This document shows positions 46,092 through 54,703 of a DNA stretch of 64,000 nt, one piece after another; the first letter of the stretch is position 1; every line of letters begins with the position of its first letter. The stretch spans positions 62,001-126,000 of the forward strand of contig JAIVAN010000012.1 of assembly GCA_020171895.1 (NCBI GenBank). The letters run 5' to 3'. The notes under the pieces were generated by a model that did not search any database, was not told where the DNA came from, and saw only the letters and a program-made list of their open reading frames with translations. The position numbers and the translations under genes were made by a program. The stretch is from Bacillus timonensis (GTDB lineage: Bacteria > Bacillota > Bacilli > Bacillales > Bacillaceae_L).

Positions 46092-47267
46092 CTAGGACTG
46101 AGTGGTTGGACTCAGAAGAGACTCTCCTCTAAATGATAGGATGGCGAAAAAAATAAGGATTAGCATTGTACTGATAACATGAAAGAAACTAACATTACTA
46201 AAAAATTGAATATATACTCCTCCGATGAACGGGCCACTGATACTTCCTAAGCTAAAAAAGATTCCACACATTAAATTTCCAGCAGGTAATAAGTTTTTAG
46301 GGAGTAAATCGGCCATGTAACTGATACCAAGAGAAAAGGTCGAACCAACGACCATTCCAGCTATGAAAAAGCAAATTAATAATCCTGTAAAAGATTGTTC
46401 AAAGAAACTAGCCGCTAAAAAGGAAAAAAAGCCTAGCATTAATACAGATAATAACACATTTCTACGCCCTAACTTATCGCTTAGCATACCAAGAGGTAGT
46501 TGAAATACAAGTGTACCAACTGCAAAGGTTGGTAATAAAATAGAGACCTCTTGTACCCCAATTCCAGTTCGTAATGCATAAACAGGAAAGTTTCCGTTTA
46601 ATGAAGCCTCAAGAAATCCGTATCCAAACGGCGGTAAAAAGGCTACCCACGCGTATTTCCAAGTAATTGCGAATCTTTTCATTGTTCCAAAGAAAGAAGT
46701 CGTTTCTAAATCGGATTCGGGCAATTCGTTTTTTAAAAGAAAGACAGTTAACCATACTCCCAAACTTATAGCGGATGAAATAATAAAAGGTAAGGATGGA
46801 TTTACTTCTATTAAAGGTGTCATTAAAGGGCCAACCGCAAAACCAAGACTGAAAAATAAACCATATAATGAAATGTTTCTTCCACGCTTATTTTCAGGAG
46901 AGAATGAAGTAATCCAAGTTTGTGTTCCAAAGTGAAGCATATGATCTCCAATCCCGATAACAAGTCTTAAAGCAAACCAAAACCAAAAATGCTGCCAGGT
47001 TGTAAATAACGCTAATGGGATTATTACTAGAAAACCACCAGTCATAATAACAGGTTTATAACCATACTTCCTCAACGGAGCTTCCATAAATGGAGAGGCT
47101 ATTAATACGCCAATGTACAACCCGGTTGCATGAAGTCCATTCAACGAAGATGACACCCCAGCCTTCTCAAAAATAACTGCAATGAGTGGAAGGAGCATAC
47201 CTTGGGAAAAACCTGATATGGAAACTATGGTAATTAATATCCAGAAGCGATATTTCATTTCATTCAT
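46092..47267 (-). CDS. yfkF: MFS transporter YfkF
   Basis: About 391 residues with twelve hydrophobic helices. MFS landmarks are visible, for example the loop GMLSDKLGRRNVLLSV and the N-terminal SQGMLLPLIAV. ATG 47267 follows CGGAG and starts close to the first helix; the frame from 47378 adds 37 residues and has no ribosome site. It lies between the yfkH and yfkE regions as B. subtilis yfkF does, so the name rests on family plus context. Substrate unknown. Confidence 0.85.
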   Translation of the reverse strand: MNEMKYRFWILITIVSISGFSQGMLLPLIAVIFEKAGVSSSLNGLHATGLYIGVLIASPFMEAPLRKYGYKPVIMTGGFLVIIPLALFTTWQHFWFWFALRLVIGIGDHMLHFGTQTWITSFSPENKRGRNISLYGLFFSLGFAVGPLMTPLIEVNPSLPFIISSAISLGVWLTVFLLKNELPESDLETTSFFGTMKRFAITWKYAWVAFLPPFGYGFLEASLNGNFPVYALRTGIGVQEVSILLPTFAVGTLVFQLPLGMLSDKLGRRNVLLSVLMLGFFSFLAASFFEQSFTGLLICFFIAGMVVGSTFSLGISYMADLLPKNLLPAGNLMCGIFFSLGSISGPFIGGVYIQFFSNVSFFHVISTMLILIFFAILSFRGESLLSPTTQS

Positions 47268-47452
47268 TGTGAAAACTCCGTTCTTAATCAAATATTCTCC
47301 TAACGATGTTACAGATAAAATAGATAGGTGACAAGAGATATCTATTTTTTGTAAGCTGAAAATTTTTACTCTTTTCATTTATAATATAAAATAGATAACA
47401 ACAGTGAGGGACACCTCAATGAAATAGTAAGTGTGATAAAGGAGTGCCTATA

Positions 47453-47833
47453 ATGGAATTTCAGATGAAGGAAGTTGGCTTTAAAACAAACCTTGAATAT
47501 GGTGAATTACATGTTTCTGGCGATGAGACATACGGTTTCAGACCTTATCAATTAATGGTTTCTTCCATTGCAGTATGTAGTGGTGGTGTGTTCAAAAAAA
47601 TCCTTGAAAAGAAAAGAATGAATGTAGAAGATATTACAATAAAAGCAGATGTTACTCGCAATGAAAAAGAGGCAAACAGAATAGAAGAAATTCAGATTCA
47701 TTATGTGATTAAAGGTGAAAATCTAGACGAGCACAAAATTGAACAAGCAATGGAGCTCGCTTCAAAAAATTGTCCGATGGTGCAATCTGTCGTGAATAGC
47801 ATAAAGATTGTAGAAACGTTCGAACTAGTATAA
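47453..47833 (+). CDS. OsmC family protein
   Basis: 126 residues. ATG 47453 follows AAAGGAG; the GTG at 47444 lies in the ribosome site. The OsmC/Ohr fold is suggested by RPYQLMVSSIAVCSGG, where the second redox-type cysteine region would be, and by NCPMVQSV with a cysteine near residue 105. Members reduce organic hydroperoxides using paired cysteines; here C42 and C105 could play that role. Divergent from yfkF. Confidence 0.85.
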   Translation: MEFQMKEVGFKTNLEYGELHVSGDETYGFRPYQLMVSSIAVCSGGVFKKILEKKRMNVEDITIKADVTRNEKEANRIEEIQIHYVIKGENLDEHKIEQAMELASKNCPMVQSVVNSIKIVETFELV

Positions 47834-47841
47834 AACGATAA

Positions 47842-47875
47842 GAAAAGAGATGGGGATTTCCCCATCTCTTATTTT
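47842..47875. terminator. terminator between OsmC and the PNPOx-like gene
   Basis: AAGAGATGGGG and CCCCATCTCTT form an 11-pair stem followed by ATTTT on plus and by TTTTCTT on minus. Confidence 0.8.
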
Positions 47876-48285
47876 AATACTTGTGGTTCACTTCCAGCTT
47901 TTTCAATGTAGCGAATTTTTTCAGGTTCGAGTTTTAATAGCACAAAGTTAGGATCATCTGGTCCACTTAACCATTCAGAAAGCTTGTCAGTCCAAAATTT
48001 TTGCTTTAGCTCTGAAGACTCCTCCACAGATGCCTTTGCTTCAATTTCAACATAAGAATCTTCCCAGCCTTTACCTTCATAACCAAGTAAAACATGAACG
48101 TATGGATTATTTGCTACATCATCGACCTTATGTGTCTCTTTATTTGTACATGTATACAATGTTGTATCTTCATGGAAAAATAACATAAAGCGCGAGTACG
48201 GTCTACTATTTCGGATGGTTGCTAATGTACCTACTTGATGTTTGTCCATAATCTCTACAATTTTTGATTTTAAATCACTCGACAT
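47869..48285 (-). CDS. pyridoxamine 5'-phosphate oxidase-like protein (general stress protein 26 type)
   Basis: 138 residues, flavin-binding split-barrel family. Typical blocks are MDKHQVGTLATIRNSRPYSR near the start and VHVLLGYEGKGWEDSYVEIEA. Homologous to B. subtilis YdaG-type general stress proteins. ATG 48285 follows GAAAGGAGAT. A possible SigB promoter lies upstream. Its enzymatic substrate is unknown. Confidence 0.85.
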   Translation of the reverse strand: MSSDLKSKIVEIMDKHQVGTLATIRNSRPYSRFMLFFHEDTTLYTCTNKETHKVDDVANNPYVHVLLGYEGKGWEDSYVEIEAKASVEESSELKQKFWTDKLSEWLSGPDDPNFVLLKLEPEKIRYIEKAGSEPQVLK

Positions 48286-48317
48286 ATGTTCATCTCCTTT
48301 CAAAGCCTATCCTTAAT

Positions 48318-48343
48318 CTACCTTGTTGCACGTATTTTTAAAC
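48318..48343 (-). promoter_or_regulatory. possible SigB promoter of the PNPOx-like gene
   Basis: On the minus strand GTTTAA and AGGTAG are spaced by 14 bp, near the SigB pattern GTTTAA-N12-14-GGGTAT. The -10 fits only four of six positions. Confidence 0.35.
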
Positions 48344-48442
48344 GTAGAAATCATACTCTATATAGGAGGATTATATTTCCAGTAGTCTGTAAGCTAATCA
48401 TTATTTTTATAAGAAAGAACTTTAAGTGGAAGGAATGTGACC

Positions 48443-49498
48443 ATGATTAATAAACTGTTTCTATTCATTGTTCTAATAGGTATGCCACTTTCTATTATCG
48501 GTAGTGTGATGCATTGGTCGGCAGTAATAATGTTTATTGTTTACTGTTTAACAATTATTGCACTAGCGGGATTTATGGGAAGAGCGACAGAAAGCCTAGC
48601 AATTGTTTCTGGTCCTAGGATCGGAGGATTATTAAATGCAACGTTTGGGAATGCAGTTGAGTTAATTATTTCAATCTTCGCTTTGAAAGCAGGGCTAATT
48701 GGAGTAGTTCTCGCTTCGTTAACGGGGTCTGTGTTAGGAAACTTATTACTTGTAGCTGGTTTGTCTTTTTTTGTAGGTGGTCTAAAGTTTAAGCGGCAGG
48801 AATTCAATGTGTATGATGCCAGACATAATTCGGGTCTATTAATGTTTGCTGTGATTGTAGCATTTGTAATTCCTGAGGTATTTTCTATGGAAATGGGAAA
48901 AGCACAAACGTTATCATTGAGTATTGGTATATCCATTATCTTAATTGTTCTATATTTAGCAGCTCTTTTCTTTAAGTTAGTCACTCATCGAGGTGTTTAT
49001 CAACATAAAACAGATGAAGTGGAAGAGCATGAGGTGCCTGAGTGGAGTAAAAAGAAAGCGATGTTTATTTTAGCCGTTGCAACAGCAGCCGTTGCATATG
49101 TGTCAGAAAACCTTGTACATACTTTTCAGACTGTTGGAGAAACGTTTGGCTGGAGTGAATTGTTCATTGGGGTTATTATCGTTGCAATAGTTGGAAATGC
49201 AGCAGAGCATGCATCAGCGATAATTATGGCTTACAAAAACAAAATGAATATCGCAGTCGAAATTGCAGTAGGATCCACATTGCAAATCGCGATGTTCGTC
49301 GCACCAGTGCTCGTACTAATTTCCTTATTGTTTGAAACAAAAATGCCCCTAGTTTTTACAATGCCAGAACTAATCTCAATGGTTACCGCTGTGTTATTAA
49401 CCATTATTTTATCGAATGATGGGGATACAAACTGGTTTGAGGGAGCAACACTTTTAGCAGCTTATTTGATTATGGGAATCGGGTTTTATCTTTTGTAA
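48443..49498 (+). CDS. yfkE: calcium/proton antiporter YfkE (CaCA family)
   Basis: Exports calcium in exchange for protons. From ATG 48443 the protein has 351 residues, the length of B. subtilis YfkE, whose structure is known. About eleven membrane helices. The two cation-binding repeats show GNAVELIISIFALK (about residues 71-84) and GNAAEHASAIIMA (about 252-264). GGAAGG nine bases upstream supports this start over GTG 48437. The 3' flank holds the 52-bp tandem repeats. Confidence 0.93.
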   Translation: MINKLFLFIVLIGMPLSIIGSVMHWSAVIMFIVYCLTIIALAGFMGRATESLAIVSGPRIGGLLNATFGNAVELIISIFALKAGLIGVVLASLTGSVLGNLLLVAGLSFFVGGLKFKRQEFNVYDARHNSGLLMFAVIVAFVIPEVFSMEMGKAQTLSLSIGISIILIVLYLAALFFKLVTHRGVYQHKTDEVEEHEVPEWSKKKAMFILAVATAAVAYVSENLVHTFQTVGETFGWSELFIGVIIVAIVGNAAEHASAIIMAYKNKMNIAVEIAVGSTLQIAMFVAPVLVLISLLFETKMPLVFTMPELISMVTAVLLTIILSNDGDTNWFEGATLLAAYLIMGIGFYLL

Positions 49499-49588
49499 AA
49501 AAGTAGTAGAGCTATTGTTTAAAGTCCTTCATTCCTGCTTTATTATGGTCTGGGGAAGCTGCTTTAACTGTATAGATGGAGGGGAAAA

Positions 49589-49900
49589 ACCATTCATGAT
49601 GGTGATGAAGTCCGTTTTGTCAGTGTAGCTTGTGCAAAAAGTTCTTCATGGTGAGGATGAAGTCCGTTTTTCAAGTGTAGCAAGTGGAAAAAGTTCTTCA
49701 TGGTGAGTATGAAGTCCGATTTGCAAGTGAAGAGTGGGAAAAAAGTTCTTCATGTTGATGATGAAGTCCGTTTTTCAAGTGTAGCAAGTGGAAAAAGTTT
49801 TTCATGTTGATGATGAAGTCCGATTTGTAAGTGTGGCAGGAGGAAAAAGTCTTTCACCACGAGAATGAAGACCATTCCTTCAATGTGGCAACCTTATAGA
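49589..49900. repeat. 52-bp tandem repeat, about six units
   Basis: Units start at about 49589, 49641, 49693, 49745, 49797 and 49849, each 52 bp; units 2-5 are closest and units 1 and 6 are degenerate. A conserved part reads CTTCAT-N7-ATGAAG, an inverted repeat, followed by GTCCG and an A-run. The period is not a multiple of three, so a repeated peptide is unlikely. Confidence 0.9.
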
Positions 49901-49954
49901 TCCTTCAAAATAAAAATATATTCCATTCATGGACCGTTCCCAAAAAAAACTCCA

Positions 49955-50003
49955 ATAACAAAAATAATGGCTCTGTGTATACGATGTACACAGGGCCATT
50001 ATT
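49955..50003 (-). terminator. minus-strand intrinsic terminator with no clear upstream gene
   Basis: AATAATGGC-C-CTGTGTA and TACACAG-A-GCCATTATT pair almost fully and are followed on the minus strand by TTTTTG. The plus-strand side has no T-run. Confidence 0.7.
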
Positions 50004-50160
50004 GTGTAGGACAATTCATTTTATAAACCTTTCTGCTTTCATAAGTACTTTTAAATAGAAGGTAAAACTAAGGGATAAAAAACTTTTCCTTGTTGTTATT
50101 TTTCCTCTATGAGCTACTCGATACTCATACCCCCTTCCGATAGGTATGGTCTAGATTATC
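50004..50160 (-). other. candidate minus-strand untranslated RNA or decayed gene
   Basis: Between the minus-strand promoter and terminator no ORF longer than a few codons follows the good ribosome-like AAAAGGAGGG. A palindromic CATACC...GGTATG with a GGGGG tract (about 50127-50148) recalls CsoR-family operators. It may be a small RNA or the remains of a lost gene. Confidence 0.4.
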
Positions 50161-50184
50161 CCTCCTTTTGATTTGTTAGGTATA

Positions 50185-50213
50185 GTATACTTTATTATTT
50201 TAATCTTGTAAAT
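50185..50213 (-). promoter_or_regulatory. minus-strand SigA promoter
   Basis: On the minus strand TTTACA and TATACT are separated by 17 bp. It points away from the YczE-like gene into the ORF-less stretch. Confidence 0.6.
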
Positions 50214-50328
50214 ATTCTGATTAATTATTTTTTTTATTTTTTTTCAGCATTAATGCTACGATATACCTTGTATACATTTTAGGTGTTCTTGCAACGCTAA
50301 CATAAAAGGTAAAAGGAGAACAAATAGC

Positions 50329-50940
50329 ATGTTTATTAGAAGAAGCTTATTTTTTGTCATTGGGCTTTTTATCATATCATTTGGCGTTGGCCTTACCATT
50401 AAAGCCGATTTAGGTGCTGGTGCGTGGGATGCATTAAACGTCGGATTATCAAATACAATTGGATTAACAGTTGGCTCTTGGGTGATTATCGTAGGTGTCA
50501 TCTTGATTTTTGTAAATGCTGTTTTATTAAAAAAGAAGCCAGAATACTTAGCAGTAATCACTATATTCTTAGTAGGGATGTTTATCGATTTTTGGCTCTT
50601 GTTAATTATGAAAAACTTAGATCCAGATCAATTTATCGTAAAGTTAGTACTATTTGCAGTAGGATTATTGTTTCTTGCGATGGGTATTGCCATCTATCTT
50701 CAAGCCAAATTCCCACTCATTCCAATTGATAATTTTATGATAGCAATTAGAGAACGATTGCATGTAAGCTTAGGGATGGCAAAAACAATTGGAGAGTTAA
50801 CAGCTTTATTACTTGCATTTTTATTTAATGGACCAATTGGACTTGGGACAATCCTCGTCACATTTCTAATCGGCCCAATCATTCAATTTTTCTTCCCATA
50901 CTTTGAGCGGTTAATGAACCGAACTAATCCAAGCCATTAA
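50329..50940 (+). CDS. YczE/YyaS/YitT family membrane protein
   Basis: 203 residues with five or six membrane helices. The start MFIRRSLFFVIGLFIISFGVGLTIKADLG is characteristic of YczE-like proteins, followed by GAWDALNVGLS. B. subtilis YczE affects production of some secondary metabolites; the exact function is unknown. ATG 50329 follows AAAAGGAGAA. No adjacent partner gene. Confidence 0.82.
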   Translation: MFIRRSLFFVIGLFIISFGVGLTIKADLGAGAWDALNVGLSNTIGLTVGSWVIIVGVILIFVNAVLLKKKPEYLAVITIFLVGMFIDFWLLLIMKNLDPDQFIVKLVLFAVGLLFLAMGIAIYLQAKFPLIPIDNFMIAIRERLHVSLGMAKTIGELTALLLAFLFNGPIGLGTILVTFLIGPIIQFFFPYFERLMNRTNPSH

Positions 50941-50963
50941 AGGTAAAGCCTTTAATGGCTTTT
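50931..50963 (+). terminator. terminator of the YczE-like gene
   Basis: AAGCCATTAAAGG pairs with CCTTTAATGGCTT around five bases, followed by TTTT. It overlaps the stop codon. Confidence 0.8.
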
Positions 50964-51050
50964 CAATTGCACCATGGTGAATTTGCGTTTATCGTATGTT
51001 GGCTTTTAATTTACAGCCCTTGTACAGTGTTCTATTTTCAGGGTAGACTA
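50964..51050 (+). repeat. partial repeat copy 5a
   Basis: AATTGCACCATGG through TATTTTCAGGGTAGACT resembles the flanking part of the dispersed repeat without a hairpin core, arranged in tandem with copy 5. Confidence 0.65.
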
Positions 51051-51365
51051 CCATGCTAATTATTAATTGTCACAATGAAGGATGAAAATGTGAATTTGAT
51101 TTTTGAGTTAATAGAATGTTGGCTTTTAAGTAATTCATCCGTGTTAACCGTAGTGGAAGGACCGAGACTCCTCGAAAATGCTAACGCATTTCCTTCGTGC
51201 GGTGAGGGATTCAAGGAAGCTTATTCAAAGTCCTGCGGGAGATAGCGCTAGTCTTGAGACCCCACAGGCAAAAGCCGAGGAGACTCCAGGAGCGCCCTGC
51301 GGAAAGCGAGGTTCCTGCAACGAAGGTTAACACCCCACATACAGCGTCGTATTTTCAGGGTAGCT
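51037..51365 (+). repeat. dispersed repeat, copy 5 (with 61-bp insert)
   Basis: Opposite orientation to copies 1, 3 and 4. Ends CGTGTTAACCGTAGTGG and GAAGGTTAACACC. The extra segment at about 51172-51232 (CTCGAAAATGC ... ATTCAAAGTCC) is identical to that of copy 3 apart from one added G. Inner arms are less complementary than in copies 1-3. It fills most of the 50941-51451 gap. Confidence 0.85.
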
Positions 51366-51451
51366 AAATAAATCCATTTTCAAAAAAATAATGGATAAGA
51401 AAGCTCCTCTTCGAAAAAACTATTCTCAAAGAAAAGAAAGGAGTATGTCAA

Positions 51452-52267
51452 ATGAAATCGAAATTATCGTTGATTGTTACTGTGTTTTTATTACTCTTTA
51501 GTATAACCAATATGACGCATGCTGAAGTAAATAAGAAAAAGCCACAGGCAGAAAATAAATTCAAGGTCCCTAATTCTGTCATGGACGTCTCTAAGGAAAA
51601 TACGTATCCAAACCCTACACAAGATTTACCCTATTTGCAACCTAGTGAATTAACGAAAGAACTAATTGAAACATCAGAAGTAAAAATTGAAAATCCTGAC
51701 TTAATCAGAATATTAAATGAGTCATCAATATCAACTACTCCACTAGCAATCGGTTATAGGGCAACTATTTACTTAGGTCAATGGCCATTAAATTATGAAT
51801 CAAATGAAACAAACACCAATTGGGAATATCAAAAAATCAATACAAATTACTTTGACAATCGCGGAGGAAAGTCTCCGTATCAAATCCACTATAAGCAAGA
51901 ATCTCAAAAGCATGTAAAAGGTGGGCTTACCGCTAAGGTCGATAAGGCTGAGGATGTAAAAAAGATGATGATTATTAAGGCAGCAAATAAAACAAAGCTT
52001 CCTTTATCATTTGATACGATTATCGGAGCCGGAACAAAGAAAGACCAAATTTATAACATACCACCTAAGAAATTAGGATATTTGTATGGATACGCTCCAG
52101 CCGTTAATGAAAAAGGAAAAGTAACATACGGTGAAGTATATCTCGTATTAAAGGGTAATAAAAAGAAGATTGTCGTTAAAAACGTAACACATCAAGGAAT
52201 TGGCGCTTGGATTCCTGTTCAGGATCATGTCTCATTTGGCTTTATAGCGAGTGATTTACCAAGATAA
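51452..52267 (+). CDS. yfkD: YfkD-family secreted protein
   Basis: 271 residues with an N-terminal signal peptide of about 25 residues (KSKLSLIVTVFLLLFSIT). The mature protein is of the YfkD family, with YRATIYLGQWPLNYESNETN near residue 105 and a C-terminal GIGAWIPVQDHVSFGF. Predicted to be exported or membrane-anchored. Function unknown. ATG 51452 follows AAAGGAGTATG. It lies convergent to yfkC, as neighbours in the B. subtilis yfk cluster. Confidence 0.88.
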   Translation: MKSKLSLIVTVFLLLFSITNMTHAEVNKKKPQAENKFKVPNSVMDVSKENTYPNPTQDLPYLQPSELTKELIETSEVKIENPDLIRILNESSISTTPLAIGYRATIYLGQWPLNYESNETNTNWEYQKINTNYFDNRGGKSPYQIHYKQESQKHVKGGLTAKVDKAEDVKKMMIIKAANKTKLPLSFDTIIGAGTKKDQIYNIPPKKLGYLYGYAPAVNEKGKVTYGEVYLVLKGNKKKIVVKNVTHQGIGAWIPVQDHVSFGFIASDLPR

Positions 52268-52302
52268 AAAATGCGGTTGAGATTTATGGTCTCAACCGCA
52301 TT
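52264..52302. terminator. terminator between yfkD and yfkC
   Basis: AATGCGGTTGAGA and TCTCAACCGCATT are perfect complements. On the minus strand a run of six Ts follows; on plus a short ATTATT. Confidence 0.85.
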
Positions 52303-52309
52303 ATTATGT

Positions 52310-53176
52310 TTAATAGGATTGTTGACCTAATTTTTGAGCATCGCCTTTAACATGCAGTTGCTCTTCGGCCATTTGAACGCCAGCTTCATGAAGCTTAGTG
52401 GCAATGACTTTTCTTGCTTCTTTGGCAGCAGTCCAATATAGCAGATCATCCACAAGTGCAATGACCGTATATTCATAACCCCTAAAGTTCGCATTAAGTG
52501 ACGTCATGCCATACACTTGAAAAGGTTCAATTTCACTTCCAGCACTGTCTTTTTTTAAACAATAAGCTAAGTCTTGATTTAGTTGTTCGCAGGCTTCTTC
52601 AAGTAATGTGAAGATATGGGAGGGTTCTTCTCGAAAGCTAACTACAACTCTCTCAATCACACGCATGCGTTCGATATTGTAGTTTTGGATTTGTTTTACC
52701 TCACCATTACTAATCGTCAGCAGTTTTCCGCTCCATTCTCGTACTTTTAAAAACCTGAGGCCAATTTCTTCTACAGTGCCATTAAATGTGTTGTTGACTG
52801 TCACAAAGTCGCCTTTATGAAGCTGTTTTTCATAAATTAGAAAGATCCCTGATAGAATGTCCCTAATTAAACTTTGTGCACCAAAACCGAGTATGATACC
52901 AATTACACCAGCGCCGGCTAAGAGCTTACCAAAATCATCAATATATTTTGATAGGACATAAAAGATAAAGCCAATCGTTGCTGTATATTTCGTCAAAGAG
53001 CGAATCATGCTTTCAATTGTTTTTTCTTTTCGTTCTTCAATAAAATTAGTCCGTTTAAAGAAATTATGAATGAAACTATTAATAACATAGACACTAATCC
53101 ATGCAATAATCCCAACGACAATAATCCCTGTTATTTTGTATTCAAATAATTCAATTAGCTGCTGCAAAATAAACAC
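52310..53176 (-). CDS. yfkC: MscS-type mechanosensitive channel YfkC
   Basis: 288 residues: three membrane helices in the first 110 residues, the pore-lining glycine-rich segment near LLAGAGVIGIILGFGAQSLI, then the cytoplasmic beta domain with GDFVTVNNTFNGTVEEIGLR. A small MscS-like osmotic release valve, matching B. subtilis YfkC. It ends the yfkAB-yfkC operon, four bases after yfkAB. Confidence 0.9.
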   Translation of the reverse strand: MFILQQLIELFEYKITGIIVVGIIAWISVYVINSFIHNFFKRTNFIEERKEKTIESMIRSLTKYTATIGFIFYVLSKYIDDFGKLLAGAGVIGIILGFGAQSLIRDILSGIFLIYEKQLHKGDFVTVNNTFNGTVEEIGLRFLKVREWSGKLLTISNGEVKQIQNYNIERMRVIERVVVSFREEPSHIFTLLEEACEQLNQDLAYCLKKDSAGSEIEPFQVYGMTSLNANFRGYEYTVIALVDDLLYWTAAKEARKVIATKLHEAGVQMAEEQLHVKGDAQKLGQQSY

Positions 53177-53180
53177 CTGC

Positions 53181-54311
53181 TTATTTTAGTGGTAGGTTGG
53201 CCGACTTTGACAAAAAGTCTACATCAGGATAGTAGCTATTTTTTACAAGTAAGTTTGGTCCAAGACACTTAACAGCAGGACAATGGCAGTTTAATGAGGT
53301 AGCCAAAGCTGTTTGTTGCCATGTGTTATACGCTGTTTGAAGTGGAGTGTTTTTTACATTCCCTAAAGATGGAGTGTCACCAAAGTCTGTAACAATAATA
53401 TCTCCATTAAAAATATTAATATTTAAACGCGAACGTCCATCTGGATCATTTCTAACGGTTACATTTTTACTATTGTATAGCCTTTGTAACAAGCGTAAAT
53501 CATCATCAACTTCACTACAAGCGTAAAAAGGAAGTGTACCAAACAGCATCCATACATTTTCATCGCGAATATCTAGCAATTGGTGAATGGCTTGACGAAT
53601 TTCAGCTAAAGAGAGTGTTTCTAGTGTGCTGGCAAAATCGCTAGGGTACATTGGATGTACTTCATGACGTTGGCAATTCATCTCATCCACAATCTGCTTA
53701 TGAATTTTTTTCATATGAGGTAACGTTCGTTTGTTTAACATTGTTTCTGCAGATACAATAACACCTGCTTTTACAAGCTGCTTGCTGTTTTCAATCATTC
53801 GATCAAAATAGGCAATACGCTGCTTAACAGAAGGTTTCCGGTCCATCATCGCGAATCCGCCTTCAACAAAATCCTCTATCGTTCCCCAGTTATGAGAAAT
53901 GTGTAACACATCTAAATAGGGAACAATTTTTTCATAACGCTCAAGATCAAGCGTTAAATTTGAATTCATTTGAGTACGTACTCCCCGTTCATGGGCATAC
54001 TTTAAAAGAGGAATCACGTAGTTTTCAACCGATTTTAACGAAAGCATTGGTTCTCCACCAGTAATGCTAATTGATCGAAGTGTCGGTACTTCGTCTAAAC
54101 GTTTTAATAAAAGTTCAAGTGGTAACGCGATAGGATCTTTCGGTTGAAGTGTGTAGCCAACTGCGCAATGCTCACATCTCATATTACAAAGGGTTGTAGT
54201 GGTAAATTCTACATTGGTTAACGTCAATGATCCGTACTGCTCTACATCCACATAGGCTTCCCACGGATCATAGGTTGGGGTTATTTTAGGTAATACTTCA
54301 TTCGTTTTCAT
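53181..54311 (-). CDS. yfkAB: radical SAM/CxCxxxxC protein YfkAB
   Basis: 376-residue radical SAM enzyme. The 4Fe-4S SAM cluster motif is TLCNMRCEHC (about residues 42-51), SAM-binding SITGGEPML follows, and a C-terminal CxCxxxxC motif occurs in NCHCPAVKCLG. ATG 54311 follows TGAAGGAG; 54326 is less likely. In B. subtilis 168 the gene was annotated as two parts, yfkA and yfkB; here the frame is intact. The substrate is unknown. The start of an operon with yfkC. Confidence 0.9.
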   Translation of the reverse strand: MKTNEVLPKITPTYDPWEAYVDVEQYGSLTLTNVEFTTTTLCNMRCEHCAVGYTLQPKDPIALPLELLLKRLDEVPTLRSISITGGEPMLSLKSVENYVIPLLKYAHERGVRTQMNSNLTLDLERYEKIVPYLDVLHISHNWGTIEDFVEGGFAMMDRKPSVKQRIAYFDRMIENSKQLVKAGVIVSAETMLNKRTLPHMKKIHKQIVDEMNCQRHEVHPMYPSDFASTLETLSLAEIRQAIHQLLDIRDENVWMLFGTLPFYACSEVDDDLRLLQRLYNSKNVTVRNDPDGRSRLNINIFNGDIIVTDFGDTPSLGNVKNTPLQTAYNTWQQTALATSLNCHCPAVKCLGPNLLVKNSYYPDVDFLSKSANLPLK

Positions 54312-54459
54312 GTGTAACTCCTTCAATTTGGTTCATCTAATCGTTATTATCATAACGTATATAGCAGTAAGTGTAACCTTGTATATGTGAAAAAGTTGTT
54401 GAACGTTGTCAATTTCTTTTGGATTCGATAGGATAGTATAAAAAGGAAGGAGTGAAAAG

Positions 54460-54648
54460 ATGGGAAACGCTATTCATGACAAGGATTCACAAGTGAAATA
54501 CCTTAAGGATCGTTTAAATATGTTTTTAGAAGTAATTGATACAATGGATCCTGAATCAACAGACCTAGATGATATTGATCGTTTAATAAAAATGCTAGAT
54601 GATCTAGAAAATAAATACGATCAGTTTAAGACTGACTGGAAAGAGTAG
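54460..54648 (+). CDS. SE1561-family small protein
   Basis: 62 residues, acidic and helical. The core KDSQVKYLKDRLNMFLEVIDTMDPE and LDDIDRLIKMLDDLENK matches the short Firmicute family I recall as SE1561. Ribosome site AAGGAAGGAG precedes ATG. Location corresponds to B. subtilis yfjT between yfkA and pdaA. Function unknown. Confidence 0.75.
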   Translation: MGNAIHDKDSQVKYLKDRLNMFLEVIDTMDPESTDLDDIDRLIKMLDDLENKYDQFKTDWKE

Positions 54649-54673
54649 ACCCGTTAAAGTGACGGGTTTTTTT
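54649..54673 (+). terminator. terminator of the SE1561-type gene
   Basis: ACCCGT and ACGGGT pair around seven bases, followed by seven Ts. Confidence 0.8.
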
Positions 54674-54703
54674 ACTTTGAAAATTTCAAAGTAATAAATG
54701 AAA

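Noticed and set aside
49589-49900. CRISPR array
   Set aside because: The whole 52-bp unit repeats including the parts between the palindromes, and no cas gene is present.
50004-50030. Six-codon ORF MNCPTQ on the minus strand
   Set aside because: Too short and overlaps the terminator stem; weak ribosome site.
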